Source: Silene conica
Lineage: Eukaryota > Streptophyta > Magnoliopsida > Caryophyllales > Caryophyllaceae
Direction of reading: 5' to 3'
Length of the DNA: 64,000 nt
NCBI GenBank assembly: GCA_029255685.2
Contig: CM055319.2
Coordinates: 16,214,247 to 16,278,246 of the forward strand
Shown: one piece after another, positions 22,204 through 33,527 of the stretch
How positions within the stretch are numbered: the stretch's first letter is position 1
Layout of the letters: each line of letters opens with the position of its first letter
Position numbers and translations under genes: made by a program
Notes under the pieces: generated by a model
The model's input: the letters and a program-made list of their open reading frames with translations, nothing else
The model's database searches: none
Told to the model about the DNA's origin: nothing

Positions 22204-24684
22204 GATTGATATTGATACGAGGACTACAAAATTTTAAACATATGAAGAAATTAAATGCTAATCGTTTTAATTTTCATTTTAACTTGTAAACATATTTACT
22301 AAGTTGATGCATCTATAAAATGACCTCTATCCAATTTTATAAATGATTCCAAGACCCAAACCCATACTATCGAAATCGTGAACCACTGGAACTCCGACCC
22401 AATGATATGGTTTGGTGGGTTAAAATAAACCGGTTCTACCCTAGAACTCTTGGTTGATGATAAATCATAATTTATTCATCTTAGCCCGGAACACATTGAC
22501 CACTGGTCCTCTACACTTCCGTTGAGTACAAACCAAATTTCAAAATGCATCGGGATGCGATCCGCCCACTGGACTGAATCCATCCCATCGCCCCACTTAT
22601 CCTACGTAATGGGGTTCGTACTGCCCACTGGACTAGCACCACCCCACGAAATAGAAGCTCATGGGTTCTACTATTTGGTAAGGCTAATCCTCAATTGTTT
22701 TGTTTAATATAGAGGTCTTGTCAATTTATTATCTATCTCCTTTAAGCGAATTAAATTGGTGAACTTGATAATTATAATTGACACGGTCGTTATTAACGAT
22801 CTAAACTAGTATGCATGTTTATGGCGATTTGGCTATGCATGCAAACATATTAAAATGCAAAAGTAAAAGCAATAAAGCAATAAAATCCTAGTATGGCCTT
22901 CCTAGTAATAGTAAAAACTAATTAACTATTACAAATTCGGAAACCAACTCCATGGTCCCTTGAACTTCATTGGCACGCCATCCAAGAAAACACCGTCTTG
23001 TCGGAACTCCTTTCCGTATGGCACCGTCTTTTGGATTTCCGGAATTACAATAAAATAATACAACTATTCTATTGTAAAACTGAAAATTAAATTAAATTAC
23101 AAACCCGTGATACGAGATCACATAAATTACAACCGAATCAATATTCCCTTTCATTACGGGTAATATTGATTAAAACTAAGGCCATACTAAGGAAAAATTA
23201 CATAATTCCAAATTATATAAATAACATTCAAAATATGACATTCATATTAAATAATTTGCAATAAATAAAATATGTATGCACATGCTCAATTTTTAATGCC
23301 AAATCGCCATATGGGAGCAAATATCTCATATTTGTTTACGGTTTTTATGGATATGCGTGATTTTAACTATTAAAATCATCCAAAATTACATAAATCTCAT
23401 TTATGTCCAAGTTAATCATCCTAACTTACTTTAGGAATCAATGTTTAGTCTCTACTAATATTTGATCATGATCTAACTTGATTTTGCATTATTGTTCATA
23501 AATTACTTGTATTTTCGGGAAAAATAAACAAAATATGGCCAAATGAGTCAATAAAATTCAAAATTTAAAATTCAAAATTTTAAACTTTCTGGAAATTTTC
23601 TGAAAATCCAGAAATTAATAAATGGTCTTATGCAAATACTTATGGTTTATTTCTTAAATAAATCCTATAAAAGCCGTTTTTATGGTTAAAAGTCCGATTT
23701 AAATTATAAAAACTTGCAATAATTTGCCATAAATTTTTAGTCATGCTAAAATATATATTAGAACCTGAAAATGACCAAAAATTTCAGACCATGCTCGAAA
23801 TTTTATTTTTACGACTCATAAATTACGATTATTAACCAATTAACTCATTAAAAATTAATAATCATAAAAACAGAAACTTTTTGATATCTAACTTTTAGAT
23901 CTGATGTTCCTATCATATAAGACATCTATGGGTAAAATTTCATGCCATAATATTAAGATTAACTATTTTTAACACAATAAGTCACTATTTATCCGATTTT
24001 AACCATTAAAATCATAAATCATGCATCACTTGAGAATAAATTCCCAAAACTTACATACATACTGTAAATATTGCATGTGACACTGTGTAAAGTTTTTATG
24101 GCAAAATTCCAACTATAACTATTAAAGTCGAATTTAAGTCACTATTAATCCGATTTTTACTATAAAAATCATTAATCATGCAAAATAATTCCAATAATTT
24201 CGAAAATTCATACAGGAACTTTATATATTGCATGTGACTTCTCATAAAAATTTTAAGGTCAAATTCGAAATATAACCTTATATACCCATTTTAACTCATA
24301 TTATGACTATTTATCTCATAAAATTCATAATCCATGCATATTAACTCCATTTCTTACGAAACATCATATACAATATATTAAATATGCATGTGAGAACATA
24401 TCAAAAATCTCGGCCAGAAACTATTTTTAGCTATTTTTTTCCATTAATTGTTGTTTAAAACCGATTTAAACTACAAAATATACAAATAAATATAAAAATG
24501 AACAATAAAAATCCATAAAATTATTTTTATGTCCTAAAACCATTTTAGAAACAGAAACTTTAACATGCAAAATTATTTTGTGATTTATCATAATAAACAC
24601 AATAATTTCGAAAAATCGAAATATATATGTTAAACCTATTTTAACATAAATCATGAATCCGATCATGCATGCAACAACCGTAAT
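22204..24684 (-). other. Element B 2.5-kb untranslated leader
   Basis: Lies between the PBS and the gag ATG. It is non-coding and homologous in several blocks to the leader of element A (see 5336-8404). Such a long conserved leader in two related elements suggests packaging or translational signals; this is inference. Confidence 0.7.
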
Positions 24685-24696
24685 GCTCTGATACCA
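24685..24696 (-). promoter_or_regulatory. Primer-binding site of element B (tRNA-iMet)
   Basis: On the minus strand TGGTATCAGAGC begins two bases after the 5' LTR end. Confidence 0.93.
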
Positions 24697-24698
24697 AT

Positions 24699-25991
24699 TG
24701 TTGGAAACTAAGTTCCACATTTTATACTCGAATCTAATGTGAGTTTTGTTTCTTTAAGTTTAGTCATAAAACTTAAATGGATCTTATGCATGCAAGATGA
24801 TATCATAAGATGAGATAGTCCTTACATTGGTTTTAGAAGGTTTATACTCAATAATCACCTATTATATGAGTCTTCAAACCACCGAAATACCCTTAAACGA
24901 TCTAAGAAAAATCGTCTCCAAAAGATGTGTATCAAGGACCCGATCTCAAACTAATACTAATTTTGTTACTAGAAAATTAGTATAAGTATACTAGAAATAA
25001 TAATAATATTACTCTTAATATTATTAGTATGGAAATAATTATTTTCTTAGAAAACTAATTTACTAGAAAAATATATAGAGAATGAGTTGTAGTGTGAATG
25101 TGTTAGTAGAGGAAATAAGCATCCAACACCCACCAACAAACTAAGGCATGAATGGTGTGTATATATTGAGCAACATAGGCTTGTTACACAAGCCATATGG
25201 CCGGCCAACATGCATGCCCAAGGCCAATGCATGGCCTCTTACACAATGCAAAAGAAACAAAGATGCCTTACATGTTTCTTACACACTTACACACCTATTC
25301 ATAGGTTTTGTAAGGCTTTGTGTAAAGCATACACAATCACTACACACTACCATATACACGGCTGAAATGGGTCTAATATGGACCCATTTTATCTTTGTCA
25401 ATTGTGTTAATTTGTAACATGTCACACATGTCCCATAACACATGACCCAATTTGTTAATTGTGCAATTTTAACTATTAAAATTCATAATTTACAAATTTA
25501 TTACATATAAATATTCACACTAATAATTTCGAAAATATTATTGTACAAAATGTAATGTCATAATTTAATTACAACTCTTTGTAATTTTATGATCAACCGT
25601 GTTCATTCTCAATTTAATCGTTTCTTAAACGAATAAACAAAACCGAGTAATAAAAACAATTTTATTACTATGACTTTAATTAATATTATAATCCCATTAT
25701 AAAAATATTCGTCATATAATATTATTTCCAAAATTTCCAGTTATTAATTAATTTGTATCCAATACAATATTAATCAATTATTCCATTGAGACGGAATTCC
25801 CTAAAGATATGACCTTAAGGGATCAACTGATCATCACCATCATATGACGATAATGTCAAACTCTAGACAGCCAATCATTATCGATAAATGTTGATCAGTC
25901 GACTTTAAAAGAGTAACACTCCCAGTTGTGTTTCATTCAAATGAGTTTTAATTACGTCAACACACTATTGTCGAGGACACTTCCTCCAACA
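24699..25991 (-). repeat. Element B 5' LTR
   Basis: 1293 bp, nearly identical to 16582-17874. The differences seen are single substitutions near 24928, 25506, 25682 and 25833. Confidence 0.93.
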
Positions 25992-28184
25992 GTAGATACA
26001 AAGGAAGATAAACAGTACTTTAATTAAGAGTTAAAATCGGTAACATGTTCTTACAACCGTAATAAAACTGTCTTATTAAAAGAAGTACAACTGATGATAT
26101 AAAGACTACGGTGATCTAGACTCTAGTCTGGTCCGGATCCGAGCTCTCTCTCTTCCCGTATCTCCCACAGTCTCAAGCACCTGTCAATCTGCTCCCCAAT
26201 AAATTGGTTCATCACAGGTGTCACACGAATACACAGGGTCAACCACAAGGTTGAGTGGACGAAAAATAAACAAACATTACTTTATATCAAAAATCATTCA
26301 TCTCCACTCCGAATCACAAGACCCATTATTCTCCACACCAATCACAAGACCCATTTACTCCGCACCGATCACAAGACCCATTAACTCCGCACCAATCACA
26401 AGACCCGTTTACTCCGCACCAATCACAAGACCCATTTCTCGTTACCTCATACCGTACCGCAGAATATATAATCGAATATCACAATCACAATATTAACATA
26501 ATAACCATGGTTATCATCAAATAATAACAGTGTAGCCTTTATTAAATAAACCGTATTTCCCCTACCTGGAATAGCAGGAATGCAAATTAAGTCCAAGCTT
26601 GCTAGAAATGTTCCACACGAAACTCGCTACCTAAACACGTACACATAACGAATTAATGACCTTCCCGAACCCCTTAACAACCATACTTACTATAAATAGA
26701 AACCTTCTATAAGTGGAATGTTTCCAAAAATGGAAACTTTCCCGAAGTAGAAACTTTCTTAAAACATTAATTCCCGACTCACAGACTTCGACTAATTACT
26801 ACCTTTAATATGATTAACATTATTAACATAACTAACTATTATTAAATCTACTAAGCATATAATATTAAACATTATTAACAATAATAAGACTAACCATCAT
26901 AATACAAAATAATAATAATAATAATATAATATACTATTAGTAGTATAATAATAATATCAATATAATAACAATATTTGTAGTATAACCATTCACGTAAAAC
27001 GCAACCCCACGAACACCACGCTTGCGACCCACTTCCACCCGTCGTCAGCCACCACGCCAGCAGGCAGCAACCCCTCGACCAGCCGGTGAGTTGAACCGTG
27101 TCGGGTTTCAATACGCAACCCTCGACTCGACAATTCGCGTAAAACAGGCCCGACAACCACCTTGTAACACCTTCGCTATTACCGACAACCAGCCACCCTT
27201 CCGACAACCTCCGACGAGGTGAACCAAGGCCCCTACCAGGCCGGATTCCTCACCCAACCACCGTAAACCCGACTACCCTACTCCCTGTCGACACTACCAC
27301 TAACCCGACACCACCCGAAACACCGCCCTTACCGCCTGACATCTGACATCTGACTCTTACACAACGGTGGTACCACCGCGTCGACCTCCCCCGAGTCAAC
27401 GGTGGTACCACCCCCCACACCCCTGCAATACGCGCAAAACCGAAAACCGAGACACACGGGGAATGCAACCTTTCCTTTTACACCGATAAAACGAACTGTA
27501 GACCACCGAAACGACCACCATACCCCTACCTGACTACCACCAGCGAAGTAAAGGAAAGTATAAACTGAGAATAAGCAAAACGAACTACCCTACGAATATA
27601 ACAACACTACAGGCAAACACCACGTCAACGTTGTCATATCTGATCCGCGACCAATTCGAACAGTCCTAGTCGTTCTTAGACTCGTCGTGCAAGACTCATT
27701 TCTCCTCCCTATTGAGGTGGCTGCAACGTGAGGTGCTAGTTTGTGTATAGGTCAGAGTGGGATGTATAGATTAGGGTAGAATTAGGGTGGAGGTGCTAAT
27801 ATATGACGGCATGAGGAGGAGGAGCGTGAGTGAGTTGAGGGTTTTGTTTTTTTTGTTATGTTGTGGGCTTAAGACTAGCACGAATCACGAGGCCCACCGG
27901 TGTAAGCGAAAGGGTCCCGAGATCGAACCCCACTAATAGCAAGTAACTAAGGTGTCATTCGATACTTTATTTATCGAATATTAATAACGCTCGATAACTT
28001 ACCTATAGACACGGCAATTATAGCCATAAATATCACAATAAAATGTTATAAATGTTCGGGGTATTATAGTCTTCCCCCCTTAAAATGAACTTCGTCCCGA
28101 AGTTCAACCATAGTCACGTGACAGCCAAACCAACACAGGCGAAACTTGTAACACCCTAACATTAATTGATCACAAAATGTTACA
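25992..28184 (-). repeat. Element C 3' LTR, main part
   Basis: Continuation of the LTR that begins at 16495-16581 and was split by element B. It contains a 27-bp tandem repeat (26306-26432), an AT-rich stretch (26880-26990) and two GGTGGTACCACC palindromes (27367-27378, 27401-27412). Open frames here have identical partners in the 5' LTR and are not genes. Confidence 0.9.
26306..26432. repeat. 27-bp tandem repeat in element C LTR, about five units
   Basis: The unit is CACAAGACCC(A/G)TT, then TACTCCGCACC(A/G)AT. The same array lies at about 33925-34050 in the other LTR, so it predates insertion. Confidence 0.85.
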
Positions 28185-28206
28185 TTCCACCCCCCTTAAA
28201 AAAAAA
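28185..28206 (-). promoter_or_regulatory. Polypurine tract of element C
   Basis: Minus strand reads A-rich sequence then AAGGGGGGTGGAA directly before the LTR start TGTAACA. This is the expected plus-strand primer site. Confidence 0.85.
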
Positions 28207-28227
28207 TTTACGTCCCCGTAACTTACC

Positions 28228-31200
28228 TCAATCAAATAGATGCGGATAACGCTCCCTCATGGACGCCTCGGCCTCCCATGTAGCTTCCTCTAGATTATGA
28301 TTGGTCCACAGAACCTTCACCAAAGCCGTCTCCCCATTGCGCGTCTTTCGTACCTTCCTGTCCAGAATCTCTTTCGGAGTCTCAACGTAAGCCAACAGTT
28401 CATCTACCTCAATCACCTCGTGATGTAATACATGAGAGGGATCACTCACATATTTCCGCAACTGGGACACATGGAACACGTTATGGACCTTGGATAGGGC
28501 TGGAGGTAAGGCTAATCGGTATGCCACCTCCCCCACTCTGTCCAAAATCTCAAACGGTCCAATAAATTTCTGACTCAGTTTGCCACGCTTTCCGAATCTC
28601 ATCACACCCTTCATTGGAGATACCTTCAGTAGTACCTTCTCGCCGGCCTCGAATGAAATATCACTACTCTTTAAATCTGCATAGCTCTTCTGTCTATCTT
28701 GGGCGGCCCTCATCTTCTGGCGTATAACCTGAACCTGCTCCACCATCTCCTGGATCATATCGGGCCCTAAGGTCACAACATCGGCTCGATCATCCCAACA
28801 CACCGGGCTCCGACACTTCCTCCCGTACAAAGCCTCGAAAGGGGCCATCCCAATACTGGCATGATAGCTGTTGTTATAAGAAAACTCTATCAATCCCAGC
28901 CGATCCTCCCAAGATCCTCCGAACTCCAGTACGCAAGCTCTCAACATGTCCTCAAGAGTCTGAATCGTTCTCTCGGTCTGACCATCAGTAGCTGGATGAA
29001 AACCTGTACTCATCTTCAACTGGGTACCCAAAGCGGCCTGCAACTCCTGCCAAAATCTGGATATGAACCTCGAGTCTCGGTCTGAAACAATGTCCTTGGG
29101 TACACCATGCAGTTTAACCACGTTCTGGACATATGACTTAGCCAACTCGGCTTTACTCTAGGTATCTTTCATCGGAATAAAGTGAGCAGACTTAGTCAAA
29201 CGATCCACGATCACCCAAATCATGTTGTTGCCCCTCTGAGTCCGAGGCAACCCCACAATAAAGTCCATCGAGATGTTCTCCCACTTCCACTCCGGCACAT
29301 CCAATGATTGAATCTTCCCCTGAGGTCTCTTATGCTCCCCTTTCACTCTCTGGCATGTCAAACACCTGGACACAAACTCTGCGACTTCCTTCTTCATATT
29401 AGGCCACCAGAACGTCTTCTTAAGGTCTTTATATAACTTATCACCCCCTGGGTGAACGGAATATGGAGTAGCATGAGCTTCAGTCAGGATCTTCTTCTTT
29501 AGCTCCTCTACATCCGGAACACACCATCGCCCACTGAACCTCAAACTACCGTCGGTATAAATACTGAACTTGGATGCAGTCTCTCCAACCTCACTCTCAA
29601 CCTCCCCGCGCCACTTCTGGATCCTCGCATCAGTCCTTTGCAACTCCCGAATCTCCCCATACAACTCAGGTTCCACTGTCAAGTCACTAAGAGCATCTCC
29701 TTTCCGGATCATGAAAATTCCCATCTCCCTTAGTTCGCCATGCAACCTTACTCTCGATCTGGCACAATTCAAAGCATGAACAGATTTCCTACTTAGGGCA
29801 TCAGCTACCACATTCGCCTTGCCTTCGTGGTAAACGATCTGCATATCATAGTCTCCAATCAACTCTATCCACCTCCTCTGTCTCATGTTCAACTCCTTCT
29901 GAGTGTAGATATACTTCAGGCTCTTATGATCAGAAAACACTTTAAAAGTGGCTCCATAAAGGTAATGGCGCCACAATTTAAGTGCAAATACGACTGCGCC
30001 CAATTCCAAATCATGAGTCGGATAATTTTCTTCGTAAGTCTTCAACTGGCGAGAAGCATACGCTATCACTCTCCCATTCTGCATTAGCACACAACCCAAC
30101 CCATGCTTCGAAGCGTCGGTATAAACTTCGAAATTATCACTTCCAACTGGCAAAGCCAGGATAGGAGCTGTTGTCAGACGTTCCTTAAGGGTCAGGAATG
30201 CCTTCTCACAACTCTCATCCCAGACAAATCGGGTCTCTTTCCTCATTAACGACGTCAACGGCTTTGCTATCTTTGAAAAATCTTTGACAAATCTCCGATA
30301 ATAACCAGCCAATCCGAGGAAGCTGCGAATCTCACTCACATTCTTCGGGCTTTGCCACTTAGTCACAGCCTCGATCTTACTTGGGTCGACAGACACCCCC
30401 TCCTTTGAAATTACATGTCCCAGAAATGCCACTCTCTCCAACCAGAACTCACACTTAGTCAACTTAGCATTGAGTTTATGTTCCTCTAGGGTCTGAAGTA
30501 CCCTCCTCAAATGGTCCTCGTGCTCTTCTGCATTCTTGGAGTATACCAGGATATCATCTATGAATACTACCACGAACTTGTCCAGATACGGGCTGAAAAC
30601 TCGATTCATCAAGTCCATGAACACTGCTGGAGCATTAGTCAATCCAAATGGCATAACCACAAATTCATAGTGGTCATACCTCGTTCTAAAAGCGGTCTTT
30701 GGAATATCTTCCTCCTTTATTCTCAACTGATGATACCCGGATCTCAAATCAATCTTGGAGAAAACCCCAGCTCCACTTAACTGATCGAACAAGTCGTCAA
30801 TTCTCGGCAAAGGATAACGGTTCTTGATGGTCACATTGTTCAGCTCTCGGTAGTCAACACAAAGTCTCAAACTCCCATCCTTCTTCTTCACAAATAAAAC
30901 AGGTGCTCCCCAGGGCGACACTGGGTCGGATGAACCCTTTCTCAGGTAGTTCATCCAATTGCTTCTTCAACTCCTCCATTTTCTTCGGTCCCATTCGGTA
31001 CGGTGATTTAGATATTGGCCCCGCTCCTGGTTTTAGATCAATGGAAAATTCCACTTCCCTTCTCGGCGGTAACCCTGGAACGTCGTCTCGGAATACTCCC
31101 TCAAACTCCCGTACCACAGGTATCTCATTAGTCTTGGGGGTCTCAGCCTCACAATCCCACATTTGGCACAAGATTAGGCTCTCTCCTTTTCACAAGCTAG

Positions 31201-31368
31201 ACTTAAGGGTATTGACGGATATGAATTTGATTTTTGGCTTGACTCGGTATCCCTTGTAAGACACCCTAACTCCTTTAGGTCCCTTCAAGGCAATCTTCTT
31301 TTGATGACAGTCGATAAAAGCCCTATACTTCCCCAGCCAGTCCATCCCTAAGATCACCTCAAAACCCC
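28228..31368 (-). pseudogene. Ty3/gypsy pol of element C (PR-end, RT, RNase H, IN), broken
   Basis: Conserved pol blocks appear in order on the minus strand. RT has [34 protein letters not shown] and [12 protein letters not shown]. RNase H has [16 protein letters not shown] and the DHKSLKYIY segment. Integrase has an HHCC finger ending [29 protein letters not shown] and [17 protein letters not shown]-terminal chromodomain-like tail ends [17 protein letters not shown]. Four lesions are visible: a 1-bp loss in a G run at 31365-31369, a TGA at 31190-31192, a frameshift near 30917 (GTCGCCC where GTCTCGCCC is expected), and a TAG at 29158-29160 replacing a probable tryptophan codon. The copy cannot make a functional polyprotein. 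Confidence 0.92.
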
Positions 31369-32823
31369 CAGTGGAAATTCTATGAGGTCACAATAGAAAA
31401 TTGCTTCCCCGATTTTGATGGATACACTTCGATAAACTCTACTACAGGTGATCGACTCCCCTGAGGGTATGGTCACGGAGTCCGCGACCCACTCAAATCT
31501 CTCAAGTCCCAAAACTCTAACATGCTCTCTAGACACAAACGAATGGGTGGCACCGGAATCGAAAAGTACGAAAGTAGGTTTAGAGTTTACAAGAAAAGTA
31601 CCGGTCACCACGTGAGCATCATCCTTAGCGGCCTGCTTTCCCATGGCAAAGAGCTTGCCACTGGATTTGACTCCACTCTGGCTGGCAGAAGATGTCCCAG
31701 CCTGCTGATTTCCTTCTGTTCCCGTTCTTTGATTGCTTCCCCCTCCATTGTACTGATTCTGGTACGAACGGTTCTGATTGCTGTTATAGTTCCGTTGATA
31801 GTTGCTGCTGCCTCCAGACTTCGCACCCCCACCATAGTTTGTCATGGGTGTGCAATAGACACTGCTACCATATGACTGAGTACGAGATCCTTGATACCCT
31901 GAAGTCGGCGTACGATAACCTCCAGACTGGTTTCCCCCAGATGAGCGACATACTGCCTGCTTATGCCCCGTCTTTCCACAGCCGAAACAAACTATTCCAA
32001 CCGAACCACTGCCAGAACCCCCACTCCTGAAGTTGCCCCCACTCTGGTTCCTCACACCTCCTGACGCATTGTTACTGAAATAACCACTGAACTTGTTAGT
32101 GCTTTGCTTTTTCGACCCTGAACTTTCCGTCGCAACTTCAGCCTTCCTCTTTTCAGATTTGGACTTCTTGTCCTCTTTGATCATCTCTGAAAGCCTCTCC
32201 GCCGCCCCAGCCCTTAAGTAGATGTCACGGACTGTGGTGGGCGGAGCTGCAATCAGTCTCTTCTTGATAGCGATTGATAACCCTCTCTCAAATTTCATTG
32301 CCAGCATGGCATCGTCAAACCCCATGTCTCCCACATAGCTCACCAACTGGATAAATTTCCTGTAGTAAGCCTCTACTGTCATGTCCTCCGACATCCTGAA
32401 TGTATCAAACTCCTCCCTCAGCTTGCTTTTCTGAAATTCTGGTAGAAACACCTCATATAAGATCCTCTTGAATGCGATCCAAGCAACAAACTCGGTCCCA
32501 TCCTCTCTAGTTGCCTCTCGAATCTCTCCCTTGTTCCCGGTCCACCAGTCTCCAGCCATGCCCCTCAGGTAGTGGGCTGCTTGATCAAACCTCAATTCTT
32601 CAGGGCAATCCACCAACTCGAACAAGTTACTGAATTCCCGGCACCAGGCTCCCAGCAAATGAGGTTCCCCCTCCCCGGTGAATTGGGTAGGGTGATGCCG
32701 CGTGATTATCGTGCTCATCTTAGCGGAGTCCATACGCTTGGCCTTTAGGGCCTCATTCTCATCTATTAAACGGTCTAATTCCTCTTGCGTGATGTTAGCG
32801 ACAGTGTTCCTTCGCGGAGGCAT
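31354..32823 (-). CDS. Ty3/gypsy gag of element C, with start of protease
   Basis: I prefer the ATG at 32823 (MPPRRNTVANITQ) to the upstream one at 32868, because gypsy gags commonly begin with a short basic segment like this. The capsid region is residues 35-215 (HHPTQFTGEGEPHLLGAWCR, AAHYLRGMAGDWW, FLPEFQKSKLREEFDTFRM). A basic linker follows, then a CCHC knuckle at C279, C282, H287, C292, a long G/S/Y/N/Q-rich spacer, and the protease motif LFDSGATHSFVS at about 420-431. The frame then shifts at 31365-31369 and stops at 31354. Gag itself is open, so this copy might still make capsid protein although pol is dead. Confidence 0.85.
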   Translation of the reverse strand: MPPRRNTVANITQEELDRLIDENEALKAKRMDSAKMSTIITRHHPTQFTGEGEPHLLGAWCREFSNLFELVDCPEELRFDQAAHYLRGMAGDWWTGNKGEIREATREDGTEFVAWIAFKRILYEVFLPEFQKSKLREEFDTFRMSEDMTVEAYYRKFIQLVSYVGDMGFDDAMLAMKFERGLSIAIKKRLIAAPPTTVRDIYLRAGAAERLSEMIKEDKKSKSEKRKAEVATESSGSKKQSTNKFSGYFSNNASGGVRNQSGGNFRSGGSGSGSVGIVCFGCGKTGHKQAVCRSSGGNQSGGYRTPTSGYQGSRTQSYGSSVYCTPMTNYGGGAKSGGSSNYQRNYNSNQNRSYQNQYNGGGSNQRTGTEGNQQAGTSSASQSGVKSSGKLFAMGKQAAKDDAHVVTGTFLVNSKPTFVLFDSGATHSFVSREHVRVLGLERFEWVADSVTIPSGESITCSRVYRSVSIKIGEAIFYCDLIEFPLGVLR

Positions 32824-32940
32824 ACTATAATACAAAAGAAAAGAATGAGTCCCGACGCATGTGGGCACCCATTTGTGTTAGGGCTAAAACCCCTAAACAA
32901 TAAAATCTATCATTAACTATCAGATTGAATAACGTATAAC

Positions 32941-33104
32941 TGTAACACCCCCATTTATTCACCCCCATTATATTGATATTATATTCAAGGGCCTGTACTA
33001 GGACTCCTCAAATAACTAGGGGTGTCACCATCTCGGTTTCCCGAGGCAGTAGATACAAAGGAAGATAAACAGTACTTTAATTAAGAGTTAAACTCGGTAA
33101 CATG
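32941..33104 (-). repeat. Extra partial LTR end inside the leader of element C
   Basis: This segment repeats the first 140 bases of the LTR (TGTAACACCCCCATTTATTC... to ...CTCGGTAACATG) with a 26-bp insertion after position 20 that includes a second ACCCCCAT. The true LTR begins 424 bp further right at 33528. It looks like a rearrangement made during reverse transcription or recombination, and it is not preceded by a primer site. Confidence 0.8.
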
Positions 33105-33512
33105 GCTCGGGATTCACATAACCGCATATCGCTAGACATGATGAGAGAAGAATTACTGACATGTTTCAACTACTTCACATAACCATATTGATATACTTCT
33201 TTATTCAAACAATTAAAATTCCTTCATGTTCATGCCCCTCCCGGCTTTTCCAAATAATCACATATACTAAGAGTTCTCATAAAATACTTATCACAGTATA
33301 CCATTACTTCCATCTTTCTTAACCTACCCTTTTCTCTCGTATATTCACTCTGGGTTCCCGGGTAAAACTGATAGGGCCAATGGTCCGGTGTGAGGGGGCC
33401 CCAGACTCATACTTTTCCTTTAGTGTGCTCCTAACAGTCCTATCCCGGGGTTCATTTTATTTAGACTCTCCTACATTCATTGGGTTCATTAGGTTAGGCC
33501 TGAGGATCGTTC
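33105..33512 (-). other. Element C untranslated leader
   Basis: Non-coding sequence between the PBS and the partial LTR copy. I see no ORF or structure of note. Confidence 0.6.
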
Positions 33513-33524
33513 GCTCTGATACCA
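33513..33524 (-). promoter_or_regulatory. Primer-binding site of element C (tRNA-iMet)
   Basis: TGGTATCAGAGC on the minus strand, three bases from the LTR boundary at 33528. Confidence 0.93.
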
Positions 33525-33527
33525 CTT

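Larger units (their letters stand above)
16582..25991 (-). mobile_element. Element B: gag-only copia-type LTR retrotransposon (TR-GAG-like)
   Basis: Complete element of 9410 bp with two 1293-bp LTRs, a perfect 5-bp target duplication GTAGA (16577-16581 and 25992-25996), a PBS and one intact gag ORF but no protease, integrase, reverse transcriptase or RNase H. The empty site can be read at 33603 in the other LTR of element C. By eye the two LTRs differ at four positions (about 0.3 percent), so the insertion is recent. Intact gag without pol fits the TR-GAG class, mobilised by an autonomous copia partner. Confidence 0.93.

Noticed and set aside
21867-22237. Plus-strand open frames opposite the gag of element B
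   Set aside because: Shadows of the minus-strand gag coding sequence, without family motifs.
27361-27415. GGTGGTACCACC palindromes as a third hairpin system
   Set aside because: Only two copies with identical arms, so no sign of covariation; noted inside the LTR entry only.
26218-27468. Several open frames (PITRP repeats, W/G-rich frames)
   Set aside because: Each has a nearly identical partner at 33836-35086 because both sets lie in the two LTRs of element C; the frames are not conserved as proteins.
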